Shown: piece by piece, positions 1 through 15,034 of the stretch
Position numbering within the stretch: position 1 is the first letter of the stretch
How the letters are laid out: the number at the start of each line of letters is the position of its first letter
The notes under the pieces: generated by a model
Seen by the model: the letters and a program-made list of their open reading frames with translations, nothing else
Databases searched by the model: none
What the model was told of the DNA's origin: nothing
NCBI RefSeq assembly: GCF_034140825.1
Contig: NC_089037.1
Location: 35,369,001 to 35,433,000, forward strand
Length of the DNA stretch: 64,000 bases
Reading direction: 5' to 3'
From: Oryza sativa Japonica Group
Taxonomy: Eukaryota; Streptophyta; Magnoliopsida; Poales; Poaceae
Position numbers and translations under genes: made by a program

Positions 1-1588
1 TCGTTGCTACGTTCTTTTGTGCTGCTGGTGAACGGGGATGTCTTGTCTCTATCTCTGGCCTGCAAGCCTTCTTGCACTTTTACAAGCAATGTTTTGTTTA
101 GAATTTTACAGGTAAGAATGATTCTAATGTCGACTGTGAGAAATCGGTGATGTTTGTTCATTTTGATGATATCTTTGGCCAAGATGATGCTATCACTGTG
201 TAGTCGGAGCTGCCGTGCTGTTTGGTGGCAAGTTTGACAACAATAGCATGTGTTCGTGAAATTAGAGCTATCATGCCACTTTTATATCAAGTTGATTTTT
301 GCGTTGGACTCTGTTACTTTATTGTTACTACTATATCCATCCCAAAATAAATATAGCCGAGGGTATATGTATCCAACGTTTGACCGTCTGTCTTATTTAA
401 AAAAATTTATAAAAAAATTTAAAAATATTAGTCACACATAAAATACTATTTATGACTTATCATCTAATAACAATAAAAATACTAATCATAAAAAAAATTA
501 AATAAGATGAAATGTCAAACATTAGATAAGAATAGTGCGAAATTACATTTGTTTTGGAACGGAGGAGTAGTTGGCTAGAGTTGAGTATTGTTTTGTGTGC
601 TATAAGAAGGTACTGGTATTTTCCTTGAGATTCTTGGCGAGTGTCTTCACTTTGGAAGGCTGTTTTTTTTTTATTACGGTCCATACGAAGCATGGTTAGG
701 ATGGTTGGGAGCAATTGGGACGTGGAAATTAGTCATTTTATAAGGTGGATTTATACAAAAGCTTCCTTTTAGTATATCACAAATTAAGTCAAACATAATT
801 AATTGTTCCTACAGGTTAGGCTTGTGGAAATGACGAGTGATAGCATTCAATCAGTAAAGATTCTACGACTTGGGTGTGGAGACAAGTTATAAAGTCCAAA
901 ACATCTATGTTTGAAATCGAAGAGAGAATATGCCGTCGAACTTAACAATTAATCAGGAGCTTCGCATGCTATGCTAACCACACAATTCATTCAAGAACCA
1001 GAGGAATTAGGGATGCAGCCATGCAGGATCTATTTTTCAATAGAGACATGCCCATCATCTAAACAGCTCTATGTTACATATACTAAACTACAATAATCAC
1101 ATTCAAGCAGACTATTTTTTACTCTTACCCGATATGTTTCTCTCAACCAAAACTCAGAAGTACACACTTCATTTATTCTCCAATGAACAATACAAATGTT
1201 GGCAGGGTACTATTTCCCCGATTTACAGACTTAAATGCCTTCAACTGAGAAAATCCAACAAATAGAGAGCCACTATACTCCTTATACATTCCGCCAAAGA
1301 CTTACAACCTATGGGATGCCCTTTCTCGTTCTAAAAGAATTTAATCTACGGACCTGATCTAAACTAACAAAATTTACAACTTGCTCTATACCTCAAGCAC
1401 GGCGACTCAACTAAAAAACTCGTCAACCACTGCTTCAACAAACCAAAAAAAAAAAAAACTTTTGACCTTATGAACCAACGAAGAAACATTACAAGCTGAG
1501 AAGTACCTAAGAAAAATCAAAAACTAAATAAGGGGGAAGCAAGTGTATTGTGCCATGGAAACCTGAAACTCTGAAAGCAGCCAACAGC
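1..1588. other. Left-edge spacer with no recognised gene
   Basis: I see no supported coding exon here. The first ~250 bases are moderately GC-balanced and could be the 3' end of a gene lying to the left, but no frame looks like a known protein. A Stowaway-like MITE lies inside (listed separately). The last few hundred bases before 1589 are probably the 3' UTR of the minus-strand DUF4378 gene. Confidence 0.5.
328..570. mobile_element. Stowaway-like MITE
   Basis: The ends are imperfect inverted repeats: left ATCCATCCCAAAATAAAT, right ATTTGTTTTGGAACGGAGGA. The AT-rich interior contains paired blocks (GTTTGACCGTCT with TTATTTAAAAA on the left, AAATAAGATGAAATGTCAAAC on the right), so it can fold. 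It has no coding capacity. A copy with a similar interior lies near 31.3-31.5 kb. The flanking target duplication is eroded. Confidence 0.65.
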
Positions 1589-4450
1589 CTAACTGAACAG
1601 ATCCAAAAGCATCTCTTCCAAAAGATCATCTTTTATCATGTTCTCCACATCCCTCCCTACCCTGTCAATGCAATCCGATAAATCTGGCCACTTCCGATCT
1701 AACGCTTTCTTCTCAGGCTTAGTCTTACTTAGCCCAAGTTCTTCCCGTCTCTGAACCAACATCTGCAAAATCTTCTCCAGGAGACCCTCTGAACCCCATA
1801 CTGGTGCCATTTTTCTAGCAGATTTCACCCACGGGTGCATGTCCAAACATGGTGCAAGAATTTCTGATAATATGGTGTTAACCATATCAAAGATAAGCTT
1901 CCTGTCTGATCTTGACCATTCAGCAACTTTCATGTACTTCTTTTCAAGCTTCTCAAACACATCATAGCCTGCGGGACAATCAAGAGATTGGCATACCTTG
2001 TACAGCTGATCCTCCGCGGTGCCATGAATGCCAGAAACAATCAGTATATCCAGCACGTAAGAAAATTCTCTTTCCTCTTCATCTCCAAATTCTTCAAAGA
2101 TATCTTCAACAAGCTGTATTGCTTCACCGTTCAGACTAGCATCTAGTCCATCCACCCCCAAAGCATAATCACTGATTCCAATTTCTCCTACCTCAGCTGT
2201 ACTCTCAACAGATGGACATCTAACAAGTTCACTTTCTGGATGGAGATCTGCAATACAGAGGTAGAAAATAAAGTTAACTACAATAAAAGGAAAGTGTAAC
2301 ATAGGAAGTGAACAGTATCAGATCAAGAGGATCTTCTGTACCTAGCTTGATGCTTTTAGTGACAGAGAAATCCTCATCTGGAATTTCAAGAACAGATACT
2401 GGACTTGGCTGCTCTAGCTCCTTGTGGTTAGTGACATACATAGAGTCTAAATTTGCAGCAAGGGCACAGTGTACCTGACACATAACATTTGAGAAGCTCA
2501 ACATAACTAGCAGATTTGAAGGAAAGCAATAATAAAAGCTAAATAAATATGGCTATTTGAATAGAGAAGACAAATACTAATACTAGCTAAACTTTTCCTG
2601 TCAAGAATGTTATCACAATTGAAGAGTTCTTCTAAAAGAACATTTTCCAATATTTACCTTCTTAAAAGTCATCTTCCATCGATCATTTACTGATAGGCAC
2701 GAAGATGACATAGAGTGGTCACTTGAGTCACTGGTGTCAGTTGAAACCGATGCATGCAAATCAGCAATGCTGCCACTGGAGGAAAAGCACACAGCCTTCT
2801 CAGACTCACTGTCTGTAGAGCTCCATGATTGTTCAGTTGATTCTTCATTGCGTGGCTCTGAACAGTACAATTTATTCTGTCGGATTAATGAGTTATCCAA
2901 TAAAGTCTGCCAATGTCTTCCCTCTGATGGGGTGGCCTTCTTATGAACCTCATTTTTCAAAAGCTTGTTGATTGCTCCTCCAAAATGTGCAATATTATGA
3001 CGCCTCTTTAAAGCACCAACAGTGAAGTTTCCATTCTGATGACTGCTACTATTAGGTGGTTTTAGTAAGTGTGACATTTTCTCTGATAGGGAATATTTTG
3101 CATTCTTTGGACTTTCAGCACTTCTAACCAATTGATAACTGAAATTACTCATCCGTGCGGAGTTCTTTAATGGTGGAGGTGGCTTCGGATTAGTACTGTG
3201 TTTGCTGAGGTTGAACATAGGATGACAGGGTGATCCATAACTTGAGGTAGTACTACTTCCATGAAGCGATTTCCAATTGTAAGAGAATTTGCTCCGTCTT
3301 GAACTCGAAAAGGAAGTTTCTGCCTTTGCTGTATCAAGATGCATTAATTCTGCCAACACAGAAGGCTGTGAATGACAACTTCCCATTCCATTTTTCAGTT
3401 GTTCACCGGCAGAACATCTTGTAGAAGTGCCACTAGAATTTCTGTAATTGAATACCCTAGAGTCTGAACAAATCTGTAGCAACAAATATGTTTCAGAAAC
3501 AAGAAACGGCATAGAAAATTTCCAAGTTTGTAGTGTACTAATAGTATTAATATTTCTCATAGGAGATCACTGAACGATTTGAAGTTATGAATAACTTACA
3601 TAATCATTTTCGGTTGTGGATCCAGTGTTGCTTCTGAAATTTGATACTCCACGGATACATCGTTGTTTGCCCACAAGCGAAAGTCCTGTTCCTGATAACA
3701 AGAAATGGCAGCACAGGAAATAAGTCAACCCCAAAGCAAATAGTCCTCTTTTTCAGTTCCATAACAAGAACCATTCAAAGATGCTATAAGCCTATAAGAT
3801 GTAACATTAACGACGTCACAAATTCACAAAGCTTCCATAAATATAGTTTGTTCTATAGGACACTTGAGAATTCGAAACACTAATCTCACCCGCAACGCAT
3901 AGCAGGACACCCCGTTTTGTTTTGATTTTCATGATTTTACTACCCTTTTGTGTTCATAGGAGTTTCTGTCTCTCGGATAAACACAGAAACAAAACGGAAA
4001 GGAGCTTCGATTTTCACTATTTCCATTATTTCAAACTAATTTTGTTCCTGCAAGCAACCCAACAAAATGCAAGGAAGACGTAAGCAAAGCCCCTCGCTTC
4101 AACGATCCTAATTCCTACTAATAAACTTCCATTCCTGGAAGCAAGCACTAACCCACCATGCGAAATCAGCCGCGAAATCGACGGAAAACGTGAACACGCG
4201 ATCGCAACTCCCAAGCAGTGAAATCAACCACATAACCATGAACAAATTCAAACGCCACGCCAAAAACAACCATAGTAACGAGCAACTGGCGCTAACCTTC
4301 CGCACGCCGCGGGACTGCGGCCGCGGCCGTGGCCCCTTGCTCCTTCGCCAGCGCCGCCACCGTCCGCCTGACGACCCCGCCCCCTCCCGTACGGCAGGGC
4401 CGCTGCGTCCACCTCCGCCCGCCGCCCCCGCCCGCGCCCTGCCCGCCCAT
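1589..4450 (-). CDS. DUF4378-domain protein (TRM/LONGIFOLIA-like family), 5 exons
   Basis: Exons 4297-4450, 3600-3691, 2658-3473, 2342-2474 and 1589-2247 join in phase into about 617 aa, with GT-AG introns throughout. Residues ~457-615 form a DUF4378 domain (EREFSYVLDILIVSG, then ENMIKDDLLEEMLLDLF at the end). The long serine- and lysine-rich middle looks disordered. In Arabidopsis, DUF4378 proteins include the TON1-recruiting-motif (TRM) proteins, which bind microtubules and shape cells; that role here is inference from the family. The start at 4450 (MGGQGAGGGG) is the first ATG in the only frame that splices correctly into exon 2, and an in-frame TGA lies further upstream. The GC-rich block 4450-4700 is probably the 5' UTR and promoter. 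Exon 1 is Gly/Arg-rich and the least certain part. Confidence 0.8.
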
Positions 4451-4699
4451 CCAAGCCCTCCGACTCCGCCGCGGCAACCGCCCAAAACAAGCCTCGGATG
4501 ATGATGATTCTCCGAGCGCCGAGCGGGATCGCGCGCGAAATCAGCCGAGCAGATATAGGCGGGCAGGGGGGCTGGATCGGCGGCGGCGAGAGCGGCGCGG
4601 GCGTCGCGTCGCGTCGCCTCGGCGCGAGGAGGCGGGGGGGCGCGTTCGGTGGCGGCGCTTGCGCTGCGCGGCAGCGGCCGCGTGGGATTCGGCGCCTGC

Positions 4700-5961
4700 C
4701 TTTTCAACCCACCACCCTGCCTGCCTGCCTTCTTGGCTGCTTGCTTGCGCTGCCTCCGTGGAATTGCACTTGCGTTTCAGTTTCGTTTTATTTATTTATT
4801 TTCGCATGTTTCTGTCTGTTCTCAGAAAGATGCGTATAGTAGTTTCGTACTTTTATTTATATTATGGCCGCGTATATTTGAATATTTTTGGCGAAGAAGT
4901 GTGCTGTTTGACCGATATATTGACTGAATTAAAACTTGTGATACGTGTTCACTTAAACGGATAATTATTAATGTGTGTGTACGCGCTTAACTGAACAAGC
5001 AATGTATTGGTTGGTCCGGCGCGAAATAAACAAGAAATAAATTAGTACTCCCTCCCTCTTACTCGTAAAAAAAATCGTTTAGAAAAATATTTAAATTAAT
5101 TCTTGAGAATATAAATCACAAATAACTCTAAAGTTGTTGAGTTTAAAAATGTAAAAATTATATGAATAGATTTGTCTTGAAAAAGCTTTCATGAAAGTAT
5201 ATATATATATATAATATTTTAATAAATATTTTTATAGATAAAAAAAGTCAAATTTGTATTTTAGAGACCGCGTCGCTGTAATAAACGAGATACTAATGTG
5301 TTTTACAGCTGAGATTTAATGTATAATCTTGTGTGCGAACTATAGCTTGTCAGCGTCAATGTTAGTACTAGTAGTGTGTATGTGCTGGATTTGTACCATT
5401 GTGGTGTAATATTTGGGCTATCTGAAGCAACGGCGGTCGTGCAATGCAAGTATCAACTAGCATCCGATTATCAAAATCGTGCCGGGTCGTCGTGGAAGGT
5501 GGTCGGAAAAAAATTGTTAGATGACATATAGTATTTAACATGGTACTATTGGATAGTGTGGAGTTAAAATTGAACATATTGATAAGTACAGTACTAAAGG
5601 ACATCGGAAACGAGCAATCAGTGCAGTAAAAACCAAATCATGCGGTACGGTATTATTTAGTATACTCCATGTTAGTATTTTCATGGATCATGGATCATGG
5701 ATCATGGAGTATATTTTCATGTGTGTGGTTAAATTGATCCAAGTACCGCTACGTACGTGCGGTTGAGTGCTTAGCACGGTTAATCCTTGTGATCGATGTC
5801 AGCAGAACAATGATAATTATTACTAGAAGTAGTTGGGCAGGCCGGCAACGTACGCATGTTGGGCACGCACATTAATTATGTCCAAGGAGGAGGCGAGCTT
5901 GCATAAACAAATTGAGCTAGTTTGATTAGGACCAAATGATTTGGTTTTTTCCTAATTATTA
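4700..5961. other. AT-rich spacer upstream of the DUF4378 gene
   Basis: No gene seen. It begins with the probable promoter of the minus-strand gene. A degenerate Stowaway-like remnant starts near 5045 (CTCCCTCCCTCTTACTCG) and runs to about 5265, including a (TA)n run near 5200, but its right inverted repeat is not convincing. A short tandem repeat of CATGGAT lies near 5681-5708. Confidence 0.5.
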
Positions 5962-6203
5962 CTCCCTCCGTCCCACGATATAAGGATCGTGGATTTTGAG
6001 TTTTGACTTGTAACATTTGACCACTCGTCTTATTCAAATTCTTTTTGCAAATACAAAAAATGAAAAGTTGTGCTTAAAGTACGGTAGATAATAAAGTAAA
6101 TCACAAATAAAATAAATAATAATTTTAAAAAAATTTAAATAAGACGAGTGGTCAAATGTTGCAAGAAAAACTCAAAACCCCATATATTATGGGACGGAGG
6201 GAG
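5962..6203. mobile_element. Stowaway MITE (Tc1/mariner-type)
   Basis: Left terminus CTCCCTCCGTCCCACGATAT and right terminus ATATTATGGGACGGAGGGAG are inverted repeats. The left flank is TA and the right flank CA, which fits a slightly eroded TA target duplication. The 242-bp body carries inverted blocks around GACCACTCGTCTTATT and AATAAGACGAGTGGTC, so the whole element can form a hairpin. Confidence 0.88.
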
Positions 6204-6240
6204 CATAACGGACTAAATGGACTGTCATTCAATAGTTGGT

Positions 6241-6630
6241 GGGAGTGGATTCTAATCCCTCGAGGGGATATCCCCTCGTATACCTTTTTTTACAAATTCG
6301 ATGCAAATAGTTGTGAAAAAATCTGAAAAAAATTGACAGTGTAGAGTATAATGATACCTACTAGTCCACCAAAATTCATGTTCAAATTCGATCTACACAT
6401 CGAGAAACAAAAAAGACAAATTTAGATATAAACAGTACGCTACTATTCATACGCTAAATTTGTCTTTTTTATATCTCGATGTGTGAGTTGAGTTTGGACT
6501 TAAGATTTTGTGAAGTTGTATATATGTGTTGTATGAATGTTGTCAAATTTTTCCAGAATTTTTCATAACCATTTAGATGGTTTTTGAGTAAACGAGGGAG
6601 CATCCCCTCGAGAGATTAGAATAGTTTCCC
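6241..6630. mobile_element. Mutator-like MITE
   Basis: Left end GGGAGTGGATTCTAAT continues into CCCTCGAGGGGAT, and the right end mirrors it (ATCCCCTCGAGAGATTAGAATAGTTTCCC). The flanks share the direct repeat ATAGTTGG on both sides, an 8-9 bp duplication typical of Mutator-like elements. An inner inverted pair (TTTGTCTTTTT and AAAAAGACAAATTTAG) lies around 6410-6470. No coding capacity. Confidence 0.75.
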
Positions 6631-6656
6631 ATAGTTGGCGCGTGTACGTAGGCAAG

Positions 6657-9600
6657 TGTAGCGCCCGTTCCGTCGTGGCGCCTAGCGGGAAAATTATCTC
6701 TTAAAAACCCTAATTGCGAAATTTGTTTCTTCGCTTGTCGTCTAGTGTCCGTGCCATCTCAAGATCTCAATCCCCGATCTATCGTCGAGTTCATTTCCGA
6801 ATCCAAATCCTTCCAAATCATTTTCCTCCGCAAAAGTCTATTTGGCCTCCCCCGGGGTCGATGGGCCGATTCCCTCTCGGCCCATCTCCCCCTCCCCTCC
6901 CCCAGCGCGCTCCCTCTCCCCCTCTCCCTCCGCCCCGCTCCGCCCGCGCGCTGCGTGCGCGAGCGCGCGAGCCGCGTCGAGCGCCCCTCCTCCGCTCCCT
7001 CCGCTCTGTCCGCGCGTGCATGAGCCGCCGCGCCAAGCGCCTCCCTCTCCCTCCGCTCCGCCCGCGCGCCCCGCGCGCGAGCGCGCGAGCCGCCCGCGCC
7101 GAGCCGAGCCCTCCTTTAAGCCCCTTCGCTGCCGCTCCCCGCGTGGTCCTCGCCCGCGTCGCGTTTGCGCCGCCCGGCCCCGCTGCCCTGCCGCGCCTGC
7201 AGCCGCTCGGCCCCGCAGCCAGCGCGCGTGCTCGAGCCGCGCCTCTCCATCCGCCGCGCCCTCCCGTTGCAAGCCGCGCGCGCGTGCCGAGTGGCCGACC
7301 GTCTGGTCGCCGCCGCCGTCACCCTCTGCCGCGCCAGCCCGCGCCTGTCGCCCGTGTCGTCGCGCCGCTCCAAACCGCCCCGCCGTCATCGCCGTCGTCA
7401 TCGCCTCGGCCCCGCCACTCCGCGCGCAAGCCGCCAAGGGACGGAGGCCGAGCCCTCCTCCCTCTGCCGCGACGCCCCCGCTCCCCTCCCCCTTTTTCCC
7501 AAGAAGAAAGGGGCGAGCCCCCCTTTCTCTCCCTCCTTTTTCCCCTTTTCCTCCCGCCGGCGTCATCCTCCCTCCCTCCTGTCGCCGTTTTGGCCGCTAG
7601 CCGGAGCGCCAGCTCGCGCCTTGACCGCCAAAGTCGGTTTCCAAACCGACATTGCCGCCCCCTATAAACCCAGACGCCCTCCCTTCCCTTTTCTCCCACT
7701 CTTCCCTGTTTCTCGCCCGCGCCATTGCCGTCCCTCTCGCCGACCGCAGCCGTCGCGTGTGTGCCGGAGGAGCCGGTGCGCACTAGGACGCGGAAGGGGA
7801 CTCCGGGCGCTCGTCTTCCTCCTCTTCCCCGGCCCGAGGCCGGAGAGATCCCTCCCGCGCCGTCGGCCTCTCGTCATAGCGCCCCTCCTCACCTCGGTGA
7901 TGCCTCCCTCCGTTCTTCCTCCTCGCTCCATCTCCCCCCTTAGTTTTCGGTGGTAGCACGAGTAGCCTCCCCGTAGCTAGCCGGCGCCGCCCCGACCGTT
8001 GCCGTCGCCCGCCGTGTGCTCGCCGCCGTCGCCGCACGAGCTCCGTAGCACCCGCTCGTCGCCAGCCTCGCTCGGCGTAGCTCCGCCCAATCCGACGCTA
8101 GCATCGGATTCCCGTGGCCGCGTAGATGCTCTCACCGCCGGGAATCGGCCCCTCGTGACCTCGTCGCCGTTTCCCTCTTCCCTCCCCGCCGGTTGCCGCC
8201 GCCGCGATTCGCCGCCGTCAAGTTTCCTCCGGCGAATCCGAGCCGTTGGCTCGTCTCCCCTCGTCTCGTGCAACCACCCGGTGTGCTCGCTTTCGCCGGT
8301 ATTGCCGTGGTTCGCTCCGCCGCTCGCCGCTGTTGTCCGCCGTCCGTTCCGGCCGGCGTCGTCGTCTACCTCCCACCGGCCCGCGTGGCAGCCACGTAGG
8401 CGCCAGCTCAGCCGAGGTCGGGACGGGCCGACCCCGGTCAGCCCCTCCCGTGCGCGCGTTCCACCGCGAGCCGTGAGGCTGCGCGTGGGCCCACCGCATC
8501 CGTTCCTCCGCAGACCGCGCGCGTGCACCGCGTCCCTCCCCCGCCCGCGCGCATGCGCCGCGTGCTCCCTCCGCACGGTGAGCCGAACCGCTGACAAGCG
8601 GGTCCCACCCGGGACCGCGCACGGTGAGCCCGGTCCACCGGCCCTCTCTCTCCTCCCCTCCCGCGCGCGCGCACTTGGGCCGCCTTGGGCCGGCCGGCCC
8701 ATTTAGCTCGGCCGGTCCGCTCCTTTTCCCTTGGGCCACGCCCTAGCCGCCCGAGGAGAAGTCTATAATCCCTCCCTCTTTCCCTTTTATTTTCTTTTTC
8801 TTTTCCAAAAAGGATTTAATTAAATCCTTTTCCTTTAGACCAAAAATCCAATAATCTTAGAAATTCAATATCTTCCAACCGTAGATCCGTTTGACTCCGT
8901 TCAACTTCCAAAATTCCTCAAATCTCGAGATCTATCAAATGGCACGCTTAGAGGTCATTATTAGGGCTTCATTTTCGCCGTTTGTTGAGTTGTCCCGTTT
9001 CGCGTGTAGTTCCGGAGCCCGAAGACCCGCAGTGCGAGGATTTCGAGGATCAAGCTCCAGATCTCGAGCAAGGCAAGCCACCTTTGAACATCTTGAGCCT
9101 ATACTTGAAATTTAATTATGTTGCTTGCAAAATATTATGCATTGATAGGATCGCACTTAATCTGTTGTCCCGTCTGCAAGGCAGATTGGCGGATCTACCT
9201 AGTTTGTTGCATTTGATCCTTCCTTTGTTAATTGTTATACCATGTTCCCTTGTAACCACCCAGTTGCGCCTCGGAAATCGTGCAATCTGTGCGAGTACCG
9301 AAGGGCGCCTTCAAATTTAAAATCTGAGCAACTTCTTGGGTAAAACTTGAGTTTTACAAAAGACTTGGAAAACCCGACACCTGGGTCGGTGCTTGTGAAC
9401 TAAATGAATTTCCAAAACCGCGGACCGGGGAACGTACCGGGTGTACGGTTTTCCCGCTCTCGCACTTAAGGACCGATTCCTTGGAATTTCATCCAAACAT
9501 AAGACAAGTAAGACCACATGGGTGGAATGGGACACCCCTGGTTGAGTAACTAGCTTATCAGGGGAGCCTTGATGTCGAGAGACATGTGGATTCGCCGGTG

Positions 9601-10639
9601 TGGTGTCGGGGAGGACCCCTGGGCTTCCTGGCACAGTATGGTCTGGGACCTAACCTGTTGTTGGTCTGGGACCCCTCTCGTCGGCATATGGTAAACCTGT
9701 ATCGGCTTTGGAAATGCCTTGTCATGAAAGCTTGGAGGTCTCCCGACGTGGCTGATCCCCACGGGCTGGGTGATCCGGGTTAGTAATGTCATGTGGGTAA
9801 AGTGTACCCCCTCTGCAGAGGTTAACAAACTGTTCGAACAGCCGTGCCCACGGTCATGGGCGGATGTGAGGTGATTCCTAGCGTAGTTTTGTTTGACTAC
9901 TGCTTGTGAAATTGCTGTTGTGGAAAGGGGTTCGATGTTTGAAAAATCTGCAGCTGATGGGATCAGCTAGGCCCGGGTGGCCGTTTGAAGGTTGTTGGCC
10001 CGGGTGGCCGTTTAAAAAGTTGTTGGCCCGGGTGGCCGTTTGAAAAGCTGTTGGCCGGGTGCCAACCTTGTTTCAATTCTAAAGACTGATACATTGCACA
10101 TACTCCGACCGGACGAGACGCACTGTCACAACCGTGTCGTTTGAGAAGCACTCACTTAGTTGTTTTCAGAAAAGAGTTCAACTAAAATCAATTGCAAAAA
10201 CAACGGCCTTTCCTTGAAGCCTGCATTAAACACTTATTTCCCTTGGCTTGCTGAGTACTCCCCGTACTCACCCTTGCTCTATATAAATAATCCCCCCCAG
10301 TCGCTGAAGAAGACGAAGCGGATCCTGCTGATGAGGAGTTCTTCCAGGAGCAAGCCGGCTACGATGAGTTTTAGGGTTTCGGCCTAGTTCCCAAGTCGCG
10401 CCTGTGTTGTTTGGTCCAAGTCCCGGCTTCCGTTTCCCTTTTGTAATGCAGTTGTGAGATCGGGATCTGTCCGCAGCCCAACATGACTGTACATCTACTC
10501 TATAATAAAGAGACCTCTGTTGCTGTGATAATCTGTCTTCCTGTGATATCAGCACTGTGTCCTGGGACTGGTATCGATTAACAGGTTAAATTGGAGCGTC
10601 ACGGGCTAGTTCCGGTCGGTACTAGTTCGGGGCGTGACA
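6657..10639. mobile_element. Solo LTR of an LTR retrotransposon (probably Ty3/gypsy)
   Basis: The block starts TGTAGCGCCCG and ends GGGGCGTGACA, the TG...CA termini of an LTR with a short inverted repeat. It is flanked on both sides by the identical 5-bp duplication GCAAG. At 3983 bp with no primer-binding site, gag, pol or second LTR, it is a solo LTR left by recombination. The 5' two kilobases are extremely C-rich. A TATA-like CCTATAAACC lies near 7669 and AATAAA near 10504, so it may be read on the plus strand. The perfect target duplication suggests a fairly recent insertion, but with one LTR no divergence age can be given. The family is uncertain; long-LTR rice gypsy families (RIRE3- or RIRE8-like) are candidates. 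Confidence 0.85.
9971..10053. repeat. 27-28 bp tandem repeat inside the solo LTR
   Basis: Three near-identical units beginning GCCCGGGTGGCCGTTT and ending GTTGTTG, followed by a partial fourth unit (TTGGCCGGGTGCC). Confidence 0.85.
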
Positions 10640-10644
10640 GCAAG

Positions 10645-11537
10645 CAAGCATGAAAGACAACACACCGAATATGCTAGATATTTGTTGGTTAGCTGCATTT
10701 GCACCGAAAAATGCGCGGGACAGACATCAAAACTGTAAGTCTAAATATTTCGAAATTCGAATTGCAAATGGCGTAATCGAGAAGACTTGAAATTTCGTGT
10801 TGTGGTTCACTAGGATAAAGACAGTGCTTACGCAAAGCGCGCAACGTTTGCTGATAAGCAAATTAAGTCGACTATCGACCGCGACCGCAGACCTACTCGC
10901 GCGCCGCGAAATTTAAATAGTTTCGGCCCCCCTGACAAGTGGAGATTTTCTATGTCTAAAATGTTTATTTGCTCAAATCCACACATGGTTTGGCATTTAG
11001 TTGAACAAAAAATCCGAATTCATTTTTGAAATAAAAAAACTAAAATCCATCATGTTTCATCGGGCCAGACAGCCCACACAGCATTCAGGCCTCGTTCTTC
11101 GCACTGGGCCCTTATCCTAATGGGCCTGAATGGGCCGGGCCTAGGACCCAGTCGGGCGCACGCGCGCGACACCTGTGAAAAGTCAGACGAGTGGACCGGT
11201 TCCACCACGACGCTTCCGACCGAGCCAACCCAACCCAAGTAGACGACCACCCAACCCAGGCTGGCGCGGTGCTTCGATCCCCCTCTCCGCCTCGCGAATC
11301 TCCTCCCCTCCCCCACGCAACTCGCCGCCTGCGCTGCCGCTGCTCGTGAGGGGGAGACGACGCCGGAGGAGATCGCCGCCGCCGCCGCCGCCGCCTCGGA
11401 CGGCCGCGCCCCCCCGCCGCGCGTGTACCACGGTATTGCGGCTCGCCATTGCTCGTTTTCGGCTTGCTGTTTCGTTGCTTGATCCGATCTGATCGATGTT
11501 GATTGTGTGTTAGGGCTTGGGGGATTGATTGGTAGCG
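10645..11537 (+). promoter_or_regulatory. Rab8 upstream region with TGGGCC/GGCCCA motifs
   Basis: Between 11080 and 11150 there is a cluster of plant site II/UP1-type motifs (CTGGGCCC, ATGGGCCTG, ATGGGCCGGGCC), common in promoters of broadly expressed plant genes. The CT/GCC-rich stretch 11200-11537 directly before the ATG is probably the 5' UTR. No TATA box stands out. Nothing else is recognised in the first 400 bases. Confidence 0.55.
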
Positions 11538-14361
<2,824 letters not shown>

Positions 14362-15034
14362 AAGGGTTCTCACTACATGGATAAAATGGTGGTGAAATGG
14401 TGCTTGTAATTTTTATCATTTCATTCTTTGTCAGCTACTCTCTTTGTGCGTTATTTAACTTATTGCAATTGTCTTGATTTGGACAAATGGGTGTTAAGTG
14501 AGAACAATTACTTTGAATATTGGTGGAAAGTAACTCTTGCTCTTGATAATGATGAGCGCATATAGAATTGGGTTGGCTGTGCTGATGTTGAGGCTACAGC
14601 CAGTAGATAACATAGAAGTATGCAAATTTTTTTATGTAGTTAATTGCGTTTCTGCAGTGTTCAACTACAGTTACTTGCGACACTGGGTTACTGATCACGT
14701 AGAACGTAGAAGAAATCGAAGACCACGAACTATAACATAATCAACTCCAGAATTTGTCTATTGGCCGATGCCCGCTGCAAGCCCAGTATCACCCATAGTA
14801 TTTATTTTATTTTATTTTATTACAAAGAAAGAATGATCTTGCACGATTCATGCAAGAAAGGCAAACTACAATTCTGTAATTACAAGTCTGTAATCAAATC
14901 GTATTCATGTTGTATTTTGAACTATTGATCCTACTGTTTTTTTGGAGAACAGCTGCCAATTTTTCAAATTTACAAAACCAAAAAAAACGATAAAAAGAAG
15001 AAACGATCACATGGTTAGGTAGGGCAGAATGCCA
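14362..15034. other. Spacer between convergent genes
   Basis: Holds the 3' UTR of the Rab8 gene (roughly to 14560) and, from the other side, the 3' UTR of the minus-strand C2H2 gene. A short (TTTTA)n run lies near 14801-14822. No further gene seen. Confidence 0.55.

Noticed and set aside
250-714. Short frames on both strands near the left edge
   Set aside because: They fall across the Stowaway-like MITE and its AT-rich interior.
6714-8739. Many long overlapping open frames on both strands, up to ~317 aa, rich in Arg, Pro, Ala and Ser
   Set aside because: They lie inside the GC-rich half of the solo LTR, have no domain, and open frames occur in all six frames because of base composition.
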